Shown: piece after piece, positions 8,824-17,389 of the stretch
How the letters are laid out: each line of letters opens with the position of its first letter
How positions within the stretch are numbered: position 1 is the first letter of the stretch
Source of the DNA: an uncultured Fluviicola sp.
GTDB taxonomy: Bacteria; Bacteroidota; Bacteroidia; Flavobacteriales; Crocinitomicaceae
Assembly (NCBI RefSeq): GCF_946478805.1
Contig: NZ_CAMLDC010000003.1
Span: forward strand, 223,396-287,395
Reading direction: 5' to 3'
DNA length: 64,000 nt
Made by a program: the position numbers and the translations under genes
The notes under the pieces: generated by a model
Told to the model about the DNA's origin: nothing
Database searches by the model: none
What the model saw: only the letters and a program-made list of their open reading frames with translations

Positions 8824-9930
8824 ATGAAACAATTTATTCTTTGTTTGACACTTATATCCGGATTTGCCTTTGGTCAAAACCCGGCCAATGTGGAAGTCAG
8901 TGGAAACATTTTCAACACCAACGGAGACAGCATCAAGATTTCCCAATATTACGGATCACATTATATCGATTACATCAAAGGGAAATTGGACAAGAAAGGA
9001 AATTACAGCCTGAAAGGCAAAGTTCCGGTTTCGGATTATTACGTATTGCGTCTTGGTCAGCAACATATCAATATTATTTTGAAAGAAGGTTCTTCTATTC
9101 GAATTAACGCAGATGGAAATAATATCAATGCATTTCACACCATCATGGGTTCTGACGAAAGTATTGCTTTGAACGAATTTGTCGGTCAAATGCAGTATTT
9201 CAACCAAAAAAAGGATTCGGCTATCAACGCAATGAAATCCACTCCTGAGAACCAGGAAGCAATCAATAAATATTATCAGACCGAATACCTGAAGTTTTCC
9301 GCTTACAGACAAAAATTCATTGCCGAAAACGCCAATTCAGCTGCACTTTTACCGGTCGTAAGTACATTGGATACAGATAAGGAATTGAACATTTACGAAG
9401 CTGTTGTCAATCAATTACTGGCAAGTTTTCCCGTATCCCCAAGTGTTCAAAATGCGAAGAACAGCTACGACCAGTTGAAAGCTCAAAAAGAAAAACAAAA
9501 CTTTTTAGGTTCCGGAAAACCTGCTCCGGATTTTACTCAGAATGATGTGAATGGAAAACCGCTTTCCCTGTCAGACTTGAAAGGAAAAGTGATCTTACTT
9601 GATTTCTGGGCTTCCTGGTGTGGACCTTGTCGTAAAGAAAATCCGAATGTGGTTGCACTGTATAAAAAATACAAAGACGCCGGATTTACGGTAATGAGTG
9701 TTTCCCTGGATAAGGACAAAGCTCCATGGCTGGCAGCCATCGAAAAAGATGGACTGATCTGGCCGAACCATGTTTCCGATTTGAAATATTGGTCCAATGA
9801 AGTTGCAAAGGCTTACCAGGTTTCCTCGATTCCTTTCACCGTGCTGATCGATAAAAATGGAAATATCATCGATACCAAATTGAGAGGCGTGGAATTAGAG
9901 CAGGCTCTTAAAACAATCTTCGGATTCTGA
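8824..9930 (+). CDS. TlpA/ResA-like thioredoxin, secreted (copy 2)
   Basis: 368 residues with a plain signal peptide (cleavage after AFGQ, near residue 18) rather than a lipobox. It has the same architecture as the preceding gene: beta-rich N-terminal domain, helical middle and a C-terminal thioredoxin fold with WASWCGPC (Cys266, Cys269) and cis-Pro in SSIPFTVL. The RKENPNVVxLYKKY segment after the CXXC is nearly identical in the two copies, so they are a tandem duplication. One copy is predicted to be lipid-anchored and the other soluble in the periplasm, which suggests division of labour. Starts 4 bases after copy 1. Confidence 0.9.
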   Translation: MKQFILCLTLISGFAFGQNPANVEVSGNIFNTNGDSIKISQYYGSHYIDYIKGKLDKKGNYSLKGKVPVSDYYVLRLGQQHINIILKEGSSIRINADGNNINAFHTIMGSDESIALNEFVGQMQYFNQKKDSAINAMKSTPENQEAINKYYQTEYLKFSAYRQKFIAENANSAALLPVVSTLDTDKELNIYEAVVNQLLASFPVSPSVQNAKNSYDQLKAQKEKQNFLGSGKPAPDFTQNDVNGKPLSLSDLKGKVILLDFWASWCGPCRKENPNVVALYKKYKDAGFTVMSVSLDKDKAPWLAAIEKDGLIWPNHVSDLKYWSNEVAKAYQVSSIPFTVLIDKNGNIIDTKLRGVELEQALKTIFGF

Positions 9931-9931
9931 T

Positions 9932-10705
9932 ATGGATATTCCAACGGGGAAAAAAGTTTATTTCGCTTCTGATTTTCATTTAGGTGTACCAGCAGGAAAC
10001 TCAAGCTTTGAACGCGAAAAACGCATCATTGATTGGTTGAATCACATCCAAAAAGATGCATTTGAAATTTACCTTGTCGGAGACATTTTCGATTTTTGGT
10101 TTGAATACAAACATGCCATTCCAAAAGGTTTTGTCCGAATTCAAGGAAAAATAGCTGAATTGGTCGATTCCGGAATTCCTGTATACTTTTTCACAGGTAA
10201 CCACGATATGTGGATGTTTGACTACTTTGAAAAGGAACTGGGGGTGAAAATCTTCCGTGAACCTATTTACAGAGTATATAACGACAAAAAATTCGTTATT
10301 GGTCATGGCGATGGTTTGGGGCCCGGAGATCGCGGATACAAGTTTATTAAGAAAGTTTTTGCTGCACGATGGTCCCAATGGTTATTTGCACGCCTACATC
10401 CCAACTTCGGAATCGCTTTAGCGAATTATTTTTCAAGAAAAAGCAGGATTGCCACCGGTGATTCCGACAGCAAGTTCTTGGGTGAAGACCAGGAATGGCT
10501 GGTTCAATATTGCAAAGAGCAAGAACTAACGAATCCTCAAGACTATTATATTTTTGGTCACCGCCACCTTCCAATGACCATTCAAATCAATGAACGAGCT
10601 GTATATATCAATTTGGGTGAATGGATCAACTACAACACCTATGCTGTTTTTGATGGATTTGAGACCAAGCTTTTGGAGTGGGAACAGGTAATTCCTAATT
10701 CCTAA
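9932..10705 (+). CDS. lpxH: UDP-2,3-diacylglucosamine diphosphatase
   Basis: 257 residues of the calcineurin-like phosphoesterase fold. It hydrolyses UDP-2,3-diacylglucosamine to lipid X in lipid A synthesis. The di-metal motifs are complete: DFH (D14, H16), GDIFDFW (D51), GNHD (N90-D92), GHGD (H125, D127) and GHRH near the C-terminus. It starts one base after the second TlpA gene. The last codons (VIPNS, stop) are made from two ATTCCTA heptamers that continue into the downstream repeat, so the original C-terminus may have been altered. Assignment to LpxH over other phosphoesterases rests on length and the GDIFDFWFEY block. Confidence 0.88.
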   Translation: MDIPTGKKVYFASDFHLGVPAGNSSFEREKRIIDWLNHIQKDAFEIYLVGDIFDFWFEYKHAIPKGFVRIQGKIAELVDSGIPVYFFTGNHDMWMFDYFEKELGVKIFREPIYRVYNDKKFVIGHGDGLGPGDRGYKFIKKVFAARWSQWLFARLHPNFGIALANYFSRKSRIATGDSDSKFLGEDQEWLVQYCKEQELTNPQDYYIFGHRHLPMTIQINERAVYINLGEWINYNTYAVFDGFETKLLEWEQVIPNS

Positions 10706-10802
10706 TTAAAAAAATATTTAACGGATCGAAGTTTAAAATTCAAATCATTCGTAATTCGTAATTCGTAATTCGTAATTCGTAATTCGTAATTCGCAATTCG
10801 TA
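10691..10802. repeat. Heptamer tandem repeats between convergent genes
   Basis: Two ATTCCTA units (10691-10704) overlap the lpxH stop. After an AT-rich gap comes an array of eight 7-bp units at 10747-10802, seven ATTCGTA and one ATTCGCA, ending directly before the stop of the convergent gene. A period of 7 is out of phase with codons. No terminator hairpin is obvious here. Confidence 0.93.
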
Positions 10803-10807
10803 ATTAA

Positions 10808-12157
10808 TCACTCTCCTTCTTTCGGCTTTTCCGGTTCTTTTGCAGGTTTCGGTTCTTTTTTCTTTTTCTCTTTTTTCTTCTTGGTAGTTGGCATGGCATC
10901 GTCTTCTTTTCCTGAAGTTGCATTACCTCCAAACGTTCTGATTTCTCTGCCTTGTTCGTCGAAAACATGTTCTTCAATCAACACATCTTTTTTATAAATT
11001 GCGCGACTTTTCACTTTTCCATTCGGAAAACGATCTTCAAACAGACCTTCTTTTACTTCTGTTTTTGCAAGCATGCTCAATTCACTCACTACAACAATGT
11101 AATATAACTTTCCTGATTTGATCGGCTGATTCACACCTTTAGCTAACCTATTGCCTTTTAAAATTGCATTATCATCAACACCTTCACCCCTTACCGCACT
11201 CACCACAATAGTTGAATTTTTATTCAAACTATCCAATACCTGAGCTTTGGTCTTTTTCTCATACAGCATTTGCCCCAGTTTTTCAGCAACTTCTTTAGTT
11301 GGGCAAGCATATAGATCAGCTGTCACATACTGCATCGGTTTGGGACTGATTTTCTTATAATTCTCAATTGTTTGAAGTGTTTGATCATAAAAAAGTGTTT
11401 TGAATTCGCCATTTCGAGAATCCATATCCCAGTTCTCGGTGCGCAATAATTTCCCGTCATCATAATAGTAGTATTGAACTCCGTGTTTTTTTCCCTCCTT
11501 GAAATTCAACTCTTCAATGATATCACCTTTTCGGTTGTACAATAAGAACGGACCGCTTAACAAACCCTTGACATAATTCATTTGTTGACTCTTAACTCCT
11601 TTCGAATCATATATGATTTTCAGTCCATTGAGAACTCCATTGGAGTAATTCTCCACTTTAGAAGTATCTCCTTTTGCATTAAATGTTAGCTGAGCCCCTT
11701 CAAACTGTCCCAAAACATAGTTTTTTTCCCAAGCCGGGATTTGCGTTGAGTCATTGAAATAAGTCCAATGACCATCTTCCACTCCCTGAACATGTGAACG
11801 GATTACCATGATGCATCCTGATTTATAGAAAGTCGTATCAATTCCATTTGCAAACCCATCTACAAAAGTCACGCGACGTTCCAGGATCCCATTCATATGA
11901 CATGTTTCGCAGATTCCGGAGAAAGGCATCTTTTGAGAGCTCGTCACAACTCTTTTACCATCCTGGGACATTTCCAATTTCTGATTGCAATCCACAACTC
12001 CGGCAATCTTTCCACACTCCCATTCCGTGTATCTTTGTTTGGCTCGGTCGGCACCTCTCTGATAACAAGGAACAGAATCTTTTCTTACGACACCGAATTT
12101 AGGCTGTGCGGAAACCGCCAGTGAAAACAAACAAAAAATAGCAACCAGAATTTTCAT
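10808..12157 (-). CDS. Secreted YwqK/MORN-like repeat protein
   Basis: 449 residues with a signal peptide (MKILVAIFCLFSLAVSAQ). Residues of about 85-270 are a chain of 20-24-residue beta-hairpin units of the type GxxNGxxxxFYxxG, the MORN-like repeat that databases label YwqK-family antitoxin; no toxin is nearby, so that label should not be read literally. The middle region (about 270-390) is unrelated and of unknown fold. The C-terminus is low-complexity Lys/Glu/Pro. Transcribed after the thioesterase gene, but a long imperfect hairpin separates them. Likely envelope-associated; role unknown. Confidence 0.8.
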   Translation of the reverse strand: MKILVAIFCLFSLAVSAQPKFGVVRKDSVPCYQRGADRAKQRYTEWECGKIAGVVDCNQKLEMSQDGKRVVTSSQKMPFSGICETCHMNGILERRVTFVDGFANGIDTTFYKSGCIMVIRSHVQGVEDGHWTYFNDSTQIPAWEKNYVLGQFEGAQLTFNAKGDTSKVENYSNGVLNGLKIIYDSKGVKSQQMNYVKGLLSGPFLLYNRKGDIIEELNFKEGKKHGVQYYYYDDGKLLRTENWDMDSRNGEFKTLFYDQTLQTIENYKKISPKPMQYVTADLYACPTKEVAEKLGQMLYEKKTKAQVLDSLNKNSTIVVSAVRGEGVDDNAILKGNRLAKGVNQPIKSGKLYYIVVVSELSMLAKTEVKEGLFEDRFPNGKVKSRAIYKKDVLIEEHVFDEQGREIRTFGGNATSGKEDDAMPTTKKKKEKKKKEPKPAKEPEKPKEGE

Positions 12158-12167
12158 ACTTTATAGA

Positions 12168-12256
12168 TTTTAAGATTTTAGGACTTCAGGATCTTAAGAC
12201 TTTGAATTTGTATTCTGTTCAGTCTTAAAATCAGAACATCTTAAAATCTTGATGTT
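12168..12256. repeat. Imperfect long inverted repeat (AAGATTTTAAGA type)
   Basis: Left arm about 12168-12203 and right arm about 12218-12253 pair as AGTCTTAAnATC...AAAATCTTAAAATC with a few mismatches, and each arm is itself made of repeated AGGAT/TTAAGA words. It sits between the thioesterase and the YwqK-like gene, both reading leftwards, so it could end or attenuate that transcript. Related elements lie at 17297, 21125 and 45974. Confidence 0.75.
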
Positions 12257-12265
12257 TTTTATCAA

Positions 12266-12673
12266 TTATTGTTCCATCTTCAGGGAAAGCTTACCTAAAG
12301 CATCTTTCATTCTTTTCGGAATCGGAATAGAACATTTATTTACACTGTCGTAGCAAACCAGCACGGAACTTCCTATTGTTTTCACCTCATTCAGTACTCT
12401 CACTTCGTAAGACAAGGTAAAACTTTTCTCTCCAACATGTTTCAGATAAACGAAAATTTCTACCGGTTCATGTAAAAAGACGGGTTTCAAATACTCCAAT
12501 TCATTCGTGCGAAGAATGACACCTGTTTTTCTCCAATCCCAATCCGTTCCGAGCATTTGTCGGAAATAATGAATCCTCGCTTCTTCAAAGTAATTTAAGT
12601 ATACCGCATTATTCACATGCTGCATCATATCACAATCAGAAAAACGAACTTGTAATCTATACGAATCTAACAT
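12266..12673 (-). CDS. Acyl-CoA thioesterase, hotdog fold (YbgC/FadM type)
   Basis: 135 residues, a single 4HBT hotdog domain. The catalytic segment RFSDCDMMQHVNNAVYLNYFEEAR (quoted as key residues Asp16, Asp13, His18 and Asn20-21) lies at residues 10-33 and is the classic YbgC/FadM signature, with the general-base Asp before MMQHVNN. It hydrolyses acyl-CoA or acyl-ACP thioesters in the cytoplasm. It starts 3 bases after the CapD-like stop, so it belongs to the glycan operon; supply or editing of acyl groups is possible but not shown. Confidence 0.87.
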   Translation of the reverse strand: MLDSYRLQVRFSDCDMMQHVNNAVYLNYFEEARIHYFRQMLGTDWDWRKTGVILRTNELEYLKPVFLHEPVEIFVYLKHVGEKSFTLSYEVRVLNEVKTIGSSVLVCYDSVNKCSIPIPKRMKDALGKLSLKMEQ

Positions 12674-12676
12674 GAC

Positions 12677-14551
12677 CTATTTTTTATCTAAAACACTGTA
12701 TTCAGAGTTGTTCGAAATAAATTCGGGAACAACTTCCTTCATTAATTGAACCAACGAAAAATTATCTACTTTTCCAATCACTTCCAAAAGACTAGCGATT
12801 GTTGCATATGCTTTTTCGTCTACTTTCCGCTCGGATGCGATTAAGATCTTCGGGTGATGTGTTTCCCTGACATTCTCAGCATCATTCAAAAGCTCTTCAT
12901 ACAATTTCTCTCCCGGTCGCAATCCCGAAAACCGGATCTCAATATCTTTTCCAAGCTCCAATCCGGACAATTGGATCATCTTTTTAGCCAAATCAACTAT
13001 TCGTACGGATTTCCCCATATCGAACACATAAATCTCTCCACCACTTCCCATAATTCCGGCTTCCAAAACCAATTGACAAGCTTCGGGAATCGTCATGAAA
13101 TAACGTGTGATTCGTTCATCCGTTACGGTAACCGGTCCTCCTTGTTCGATCTGTCTCCTGAACAATGGAATCACAGAACCGTTCGATCCCAATACATTTC
13201 CGAATCGCGTGGTGATGAATTGTGTTTTTCCTTTATTTGCGGCTTGTGCAATCATTTCAGCTATGCGCTTGCTGGCGCCCATCACATTTGTCGGATTCAC
13301 TGCTTTATCGGTGGAAATCATGACAAATTTATACACTGATTTTTCATTCGACAGATCAACCAGGATCTTGGTGCCCATTACATTGTTCCTAACTGCTTCC
13401 GATGGATTCAATTCCATCATTGGTACATGTTTGTATGCAGCCGCATGAAAAACCCACGAAGGTTTGAATGTCTCAAACAACAACTCCATTCGTTCCTCAT
13501 TACAAATATCTCCGATCACAATTTCGAACGGTGGAATATCCTTTAACTGGTTGAGTTCAAATTCCAGGTCATACATGGCAGATTCAGCCTGATCCAACAA
13601 GACTACCAACTTCGGATGGTATTCCAATACCTGGCGAACAATTCCCGATCCGATAGAACCGGCAGCTCCTGTAATCAAAATCACCTGATCCTTTAAGTTC
13701 TCAGCCAATTTCTCCTGGTTGAGGATAATCGGTTTTCTTCCCAAAAGGTCTTCAATGTTGACTTGAGCAATCTGTTTTGCCGTAAATGAACCGTTGATCC
13801 AGCTTTTAGGGCTGGGTACTTTTTTCACTTCTACACCGGCTTCAATGCATTTCTCCACGATGGCATTTCTTCGCTCAGGTTCCAGATCCTGGATAGCAAT
13901 GATCACCTGGTGAATGGTATTTTTTTGTAAAATCTCTTCCAATTTGGAGGTATGGAAAACCTCCGCTCCTTCGATCCTATTTCCGGAGATCCGATTGTTA
14001 TCGTCCAAAAATCCAAAGACTTTGAAATTGATACGAACATCTTTCTCAATGATCCGTTTTGCAATGAGTCCCGAAATTCCGGCACCGTAAATCAGCACAA
14101 ACTTCTGTTCACTGCTTGATTTAACCGATTCCATATACAATAGTTTCACAATAAATCTTGAAACAGCAAGAAAGAAGAAACAAAAAACGTATTCGATCAC
14201 CAGGATAGAGATCGGAAAAAGGTAATAGTCATCGATCCAATTATATCGGATCACTCCAAGGATAATGAAAATGACTGATGATGTAGTGGTTGCTAAAAAT
14301 AAGCGTTTAAAATCGGAGGTTGAAGTATGTCTAACGATTCCTTTCTGGATTCCGAAGGATAAGAAAACAATAAATCGCACCACGAAAAAAGCAATGATCG
14401 AATACTTGACAATACTCAACTCAAGTCTCCATTGAGAACCGTCAGCCTTGATATCAAATCGAATGAGATATGCGATAACCAACGAAAAAGCCGAAATGAA
14501 TAAATCAAGCAGAATTATTATCCATCTGGGCATATTTTTTTTAGGAAACAT
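12677..14551 (-). CDS. CapD/WbpM-type nucleotide-sugar 4,6-dehydratase
   Basis: 624 residues. Four N-terminal membrane segments (about residues 10-32, 47-68, 80-102, 108-135) are followed by a CoA-binding-like Rossmann domain (about 145-260) and then the catalytic SDR domain beginning at ITGAAGSIGSG near residue 295. The active site has STDKAVNPTNVMGASKR, where Met replaces the usual Tyr, as is normal for WbpM/PglF/FlaA1 enzymes that make 4-keto-6-deoxy sugars from UDP-GlcNAc. Membrane-anchored on the cytoplasmic side. It has its own promoter but is adjacent to the SDR-FemAB-deacetylase trio. Supports surface polysaccharide synthesis. Confidence 0.93.
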   Translation of the reverse strand: MFPKKNMPRWIIILLDLFISAFSLVIAYLIRFDIKADGSQWRLELSIVKYSIIAFFVVRFIVFLSFGIQKGIVRHTSTSDFKRLFLATTTSSVIFIILGVIRYNWIDDYYLFPISILVIEYVFCFFFLAVSRFIVKLLYMESVKSSSEQKFVLIYGAGISGLIAKRIIEKDVRINFKVFGFLDDNNRISGNRIEGAEVFHTSKLEEILQKNTIHQVIIAIQDLEPERRNAIVEKCIEAGVEVKKVPSPKSWINGSFTAKQIAQVNIEDLLGRKPIILNQEKLAENLKDQVILITGAAGSIGSGIVRQVLEYHPKLVVLLDQAESAMYDLEFELNQLKDIPPFEIVIGDICNEERMELLFETFKPSWVFHAAAYKHVPMMELNPSEAVRNNVMGTKILVDLSNEKSVYKFVMISTDKAVNPTNVMGASKRIAEMIAQAANKGKTQFITTRFGNVLGSNGSVIPLFRRQIEQGGPVTVTDERITRYFMTIPEACQLVLEAGIMGSGGEIYVFDMGKSVRIVDLAKKMIQLSGLELGKDIEIRFSGLRPGEKLYEELLNDAENVRETHHPKILIASERKVDEKAYATIASLLEVIGKVDNFSLVQLMKEVVPEFISNNSEYSVLDKK

Positions 14552-14580
14552 GTTGATTGCGTTGCTTATTTAGTTTACTA

Positions 14581-14610
14581 CAAATTTAAGGTAATAAATC
14601 AGGTAAACAA
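14581..14610 (-). promoter_or_regulatory. Promoter of the CapD-like gene
   Basis: Minus strand TTG (14608-14610), exactly 19 bases, then TAAATTTG (14581-14588). The -33 part lies within the 3' end of the upstream SDR gene. It would start the dehydratase-thioesterase transcript independently of the trio. Confidence 0.75.
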
Positions 14611-15309
14611 CCCGCCATTCAAAGAAATCGTTTGCCCCGTAACATAATCCGATTCTTCTTTTAAGAGCCAATCAATCGTTGATAAAATCGTCTCCACCCC
14701 TCCTAAACGGTTCTTTGGTATTTGGGAAATAATCTGTAGCTGCATTTCAACCGAAACTTCTGAAATCATTCCTTGATCAAAATAACCAAGAGCCAAAGCA
14801 TTACAGGTTATCGGTTGGTTTGCAAGTTCTTTTGCAATGGTTTTCGTGAGGCCCAATATCCCGGCTTTACTTGCTGCATAAGCGACCGTTCCGGGTACTC
14901 CGGTTTGTGCAACAACAGATGAAATATTGATAATCCGCCCAAAATCATTGGAACGCATACTTGGAATTAATCCATGGCACAATAAGAACGGAGCCGTCAG
15001 ATTGACCGCAATCACCTCATTAAAATCTGCAGGAGAAAGTTTCCAGCTCATTCCATTTTTTGAAATTCCCGCATTATTGATGAGTACATCCACCCTACCG
15101 AAATTTGCAAGTATACTGGAAATCAAATTCTTGACTTGGTTTTCATCGCGCAGATCAGCCTTGAACCAAGCGTGCTCACAATTTACATCAAACGGATCTT
15201 GTTGAAAGGTATGTAAAGCCAACCTCACATCCTGCTTTTCAAAATGCTTCACCATTGCAGAACCTAATCCACCAGTGGCTCCGGTAATCAGAATTACTTT
15301 TTTATCCAT
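14599..15309 (-). CDS. FabG-like short-chain dehydrogenase/reductase
   Basis: 236 residues of the classical SDR fold: cofactor loop ITGATGGLGSA at residues 7-17, NNAGIS near 79-84, catalytic Ser in INISSVVAQ near 131 and the YAASK catalytic pair near 147-151. An oxidoreductase acting on an acyl or sugar keto group. Its first 16 bases overlap the end of the FemAB-like gene, which places it in the glycan or lipid tailoring operon rather than in the fatty acid cluster, so a specialised reductase is more likely than housekeeping FabG. Substrate unknown. Confidence 0.85.
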   Translation of the reverse strand: MDKKVILITGATGGLGSAMVKHFEKQDVRLALHTFQQDPFDVNCEHAWFKADLRDENQVKNLISSILANFGRVDVLINNAGISKNGMSWKLSPADFNEVIAVNLTAPFLLCHGLIPSMRSNDFGRIINISSVVAQTGVPGTVAYAASKAGILGLTKTIAKELANQPITCNALALGYFDQGMISEVSVEMQLQIISQIPKNRLGGVETILSTIDWLLKEESDYVTGQTISLNGGLFT

Positions 15310-16166
15310 TTATCTCGTATCAATTTTACTATACGCCACCAAAACGGGGCATTGTTCCAGCTCAATCGCGAATATACAATATCTTCCGCGCCAAAATTCA
15401 AATTAAACCTCCTGACAGATTCCACATTTGACCCCCCAAAATCGAATGCTTTTCCCTTTGAATCAGCATATTCAATTGCGGTCAGCATCAATTTATACAT
15501 CCCACCGGATTTCTTTGCTTCCTCGGTCGTAGTTCCCTTCAAATATAAAACGGTTGAATCTGTTTCCAAAATCCAAAGTCCACCAAACCAATCGTTTTCC
15601 TTGTATAAATTGAATTGTCCCAACCGGCTATTCCTATAACCGGTCACTAGTTTTTCCAGGATCGGGAGTGTCTGTTCATCGATTCCATGGATACGGTTCG
15701 CCAATTCATTATGCAACAATTCCATCATGGATGAAATGTCTTCCGCCCTTATAACTTTATATTCCGTAGATTTATTCAACGACCGTTTCGCCTGCTGATT
15801 CAATTTCAATTTTCCCGGCTCCAATTTCTGATACTTGCGTTGATCCAGGCTAAAACCCCTGCCAACCTGTAGATCAGCAACCGGAAATTCCTGTTTCAAA
15901 ACCTCAATGATTTCTTCCTCCTGAACCGGATCTCCGATCCATTCCATATATCGATTGAAAAAAGGCGTAACCAAGATCTTCACTCCGCCTTTCACCACAT
16001 ACGGACAAACCATTCCGGATTTAAAGTCGTCAGAATAAAGAATTGCCCAGTTCTCAGCCGTTGCATCCAGGTAAACCGACTCGGAAAATACTGATGCTCC
16101 ATGAGATGAAACTAATTTATCCCACTGTTTTTTTACTTCGCCCGAATTTGCCTGTATTAATTGCAT
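15294..16166 (-). CDS. FemAB/GNAT-like acyl or aminoacyl transferase
   Basis: 290 residues, with two GNAT-like halves expected of the FemAB fold. The C-terminal half carries the GGLWILETDSTVLYLKGTTTEEAKKSGG pattern (residue positions about 195-222; key residues G-G-L-W, YLKG and the A-KKSGG helix cap), then YADSKGKAFDFGGSNVES, which is characteristic of FemAB-like proteins in exopolysaccharide clusters. Cytoplasmic. It overlaps the deacetylase by 10 bases and the SDR by 16, so the three are tightly coupled. It may aminoacylate or acylate a sugar freed by the deacetylase. Exact acceptor unknown. Confidence 0.7.
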   Translation of the reverse strand: MQLIQANSGEVKKQWDKLVSSHGASVFSESVYLDATAENWAILYSDDFKSGMVCPYVVKGGVKILVTPFFNRYMEWIGDPVQEEEIIEVLKQEFPVADLQVGRGFSLDQRKYQKLEPGKLKLNQQAKRSLNKSTEYKVIRAEDISSMMELLHNELANRIHGIDEQTLPILEKLVTGYRNSRLGQFNLYKENDWFGGLWILETDSTVLYLKGTTTEEAKKSGGMYKLMLTAIEYADSKGKAFDFGGSNVESVRRFNLNFGAEDIVYSRLSWNNAPFWWRIVKLIRDKWIKK

Positions 16167-17146
16167 GCGTCGTAATTAACGAATTCAACCTCCTTTTTTG
16201 TATTGGAAACGAATGATTCCAATTGCTTTAGCGAATAATTTGTCATTCCTTTCGGATGACCAATCACCACAAAAGTCTGTAGCTTTTTAGATTGATAGTA
16301 TTTTGCCTGTTTCATCAATTGCGATGCATAATACCCATCGGAGCTTACATGATTCCACGTTTTATTTAGTAAAACAGATTTTTTCCTTCCCGGCTGAGCT
16401 AAAAAAGAACCGTCACCTACCATCTTGTGATCTTTCGGATTCAGTCGTCCTAAAATATATAGCCGCCAGTAAAATAAAGGAGAAAACTCCCAGGATGAAA
16501 TCGGGATTTCCAGGAAATGACCATTCTCAACAACCTTTGTCACATCCGATTGAAATCGATACGGATTTCCAAATGGCGGAACCCGAGTAAAATCAAACTG
16601 ATAATGCTCCGATTCAAACTTGCCTCCCGGAAATACCGTTGAATCCTTTCTGATTCCGAGTTCCTGAAAAACTCTTTCAATTTGGCTAAAGGGTTGAATA
16701 CACCAACCTCCGGCTCGATAAGTAGTCACTTTTTTCTTCGTCAACCCACTCAAAAAGTGATGATATTTCCTTACAATTGCTTCAGCTTCATGATCCGGAA
16801 AATCAGAAAGTTTATAGCAATCGTCTGTCACAACAATCCATTTTTCCCCGTCGTAAAATGATTTTTCCCAATGCGGATGAATATGCAATTGAATTTCACA
16901 ATTCAGCGCTTCCATTTCCTTGAGTTGAGATGTTATTTGTTCAAAATCAGCATTCAGAACCGGATATTTCCCCGCATACTCCTGAAGTTTGATCAGAAAA
17001 CCGACATCAACGAAGAAAACAAGTGGAATTTGATACTTCCCGGCTATTGCCAACAATCGGTTACTTGGTTCAATCATGCACTTTTGAACGCTTCCCGTAT
17101 TTGTTCCGAAGAACAATTCGTAATCAAATGTCAGAATCACCTGCAT
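16157..17146 (-). CDS. Polysaccharide deacetylase-like protein
   Basis: 329 residues of the NodB-type carbohydrate esterase 4 superfamily. TFDYELFFG at residues 5-13 provides the first Asp, and QLHIHPHWEKS near 101-111 supplies paired histidines for the metal. YRAGGWCIQP near 157-166 is the usual substrate-side motif. No signal peptide, so it should act in the cytoplasm, for example on a nucleotide sugar or lipid-linked sugar rather than on an exported polymer. First gene of the overlapping trio. A TATCTTCG near-match to the -7 element ends 4 bases before its ATG. Confidence 0.82.
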   Translation of the reverse strand: MQVILTFDYELFFGTNTGSVQKCMIEPSNRLLAIAGKYQIPLVFFVDVGFLIKLQEYAGKYPVLNADFEQITSQLKEMEALNCEIQLHIHPHWEKSFYDGEKWIVVTDDCYKLSDFPDHEAEAIVRKYHHFLSGLTKKKVTTYRAGGWCIQPFSQIERVFQELGIRKDSTVFPGGKFESEHYQFDFTRVPPFGNPYRFQSDVTKVVENGHFLEIPISSWEFSPLFYWRLYILGRLNPKDHKMVGDGSFLAQPGRKKSVLLNKTWNHVSSDGYYASQLMKQAKYYQSKKLQTFVVIGHPKGMTNYSLKQLESFVSNTKKEVEFVNYDACN

Positions 17147-17296
17147 TACGCGAAGATAGCCAAATTAAGAATAGGCGGACTTCTTCCATCAAGGTATTGC
17201 CGAATTCCCAATCAATACCGGGCAAATAGACACATATCTATCCGTCAATTTAAGTCGGGATAATACAGCGTTTTCCAAAATCTATCGTATTTTAGT

Positions 17297-17386
17297 AAAG
17301 ACTGAAGACATAAGACCGAAGACTAAAGATTGATTCCTCAGTCTTTAGTCATTCAGCGAAGCGGTCTTTGATCTTAAGTCTACTAA
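17297..17386. repeat. Imperfect long inverted repeat (AGACT type)
   Basis: Left arm of spaced AGACTGAAGAC and AAGACCGAAGACT words pairs with a right arm of CAGTCTTTAGTC, GGTCTTTGATC and AAGTCT words around a TGATTCC turn. It lies between divergent genes, ending 3 bases before the CYTH start, so it must be transcribed in one leader or contain a promoter. Confidence 0.75.
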
Positions 17387-17389
17387 AAA

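Noticed and set aside
10747..10802. Tandem units taken as a CRISPR array
   Set aside because: Units are 7 bp with no spacers and no cas genes occur in the window.
10808..12157. Toxin-antitoxin system based on the YwqK antitoxin label
   Set aside because: No toxin-like gene is adjacent; the repeat is a MORN-like beta-hairpin in an exported protein.
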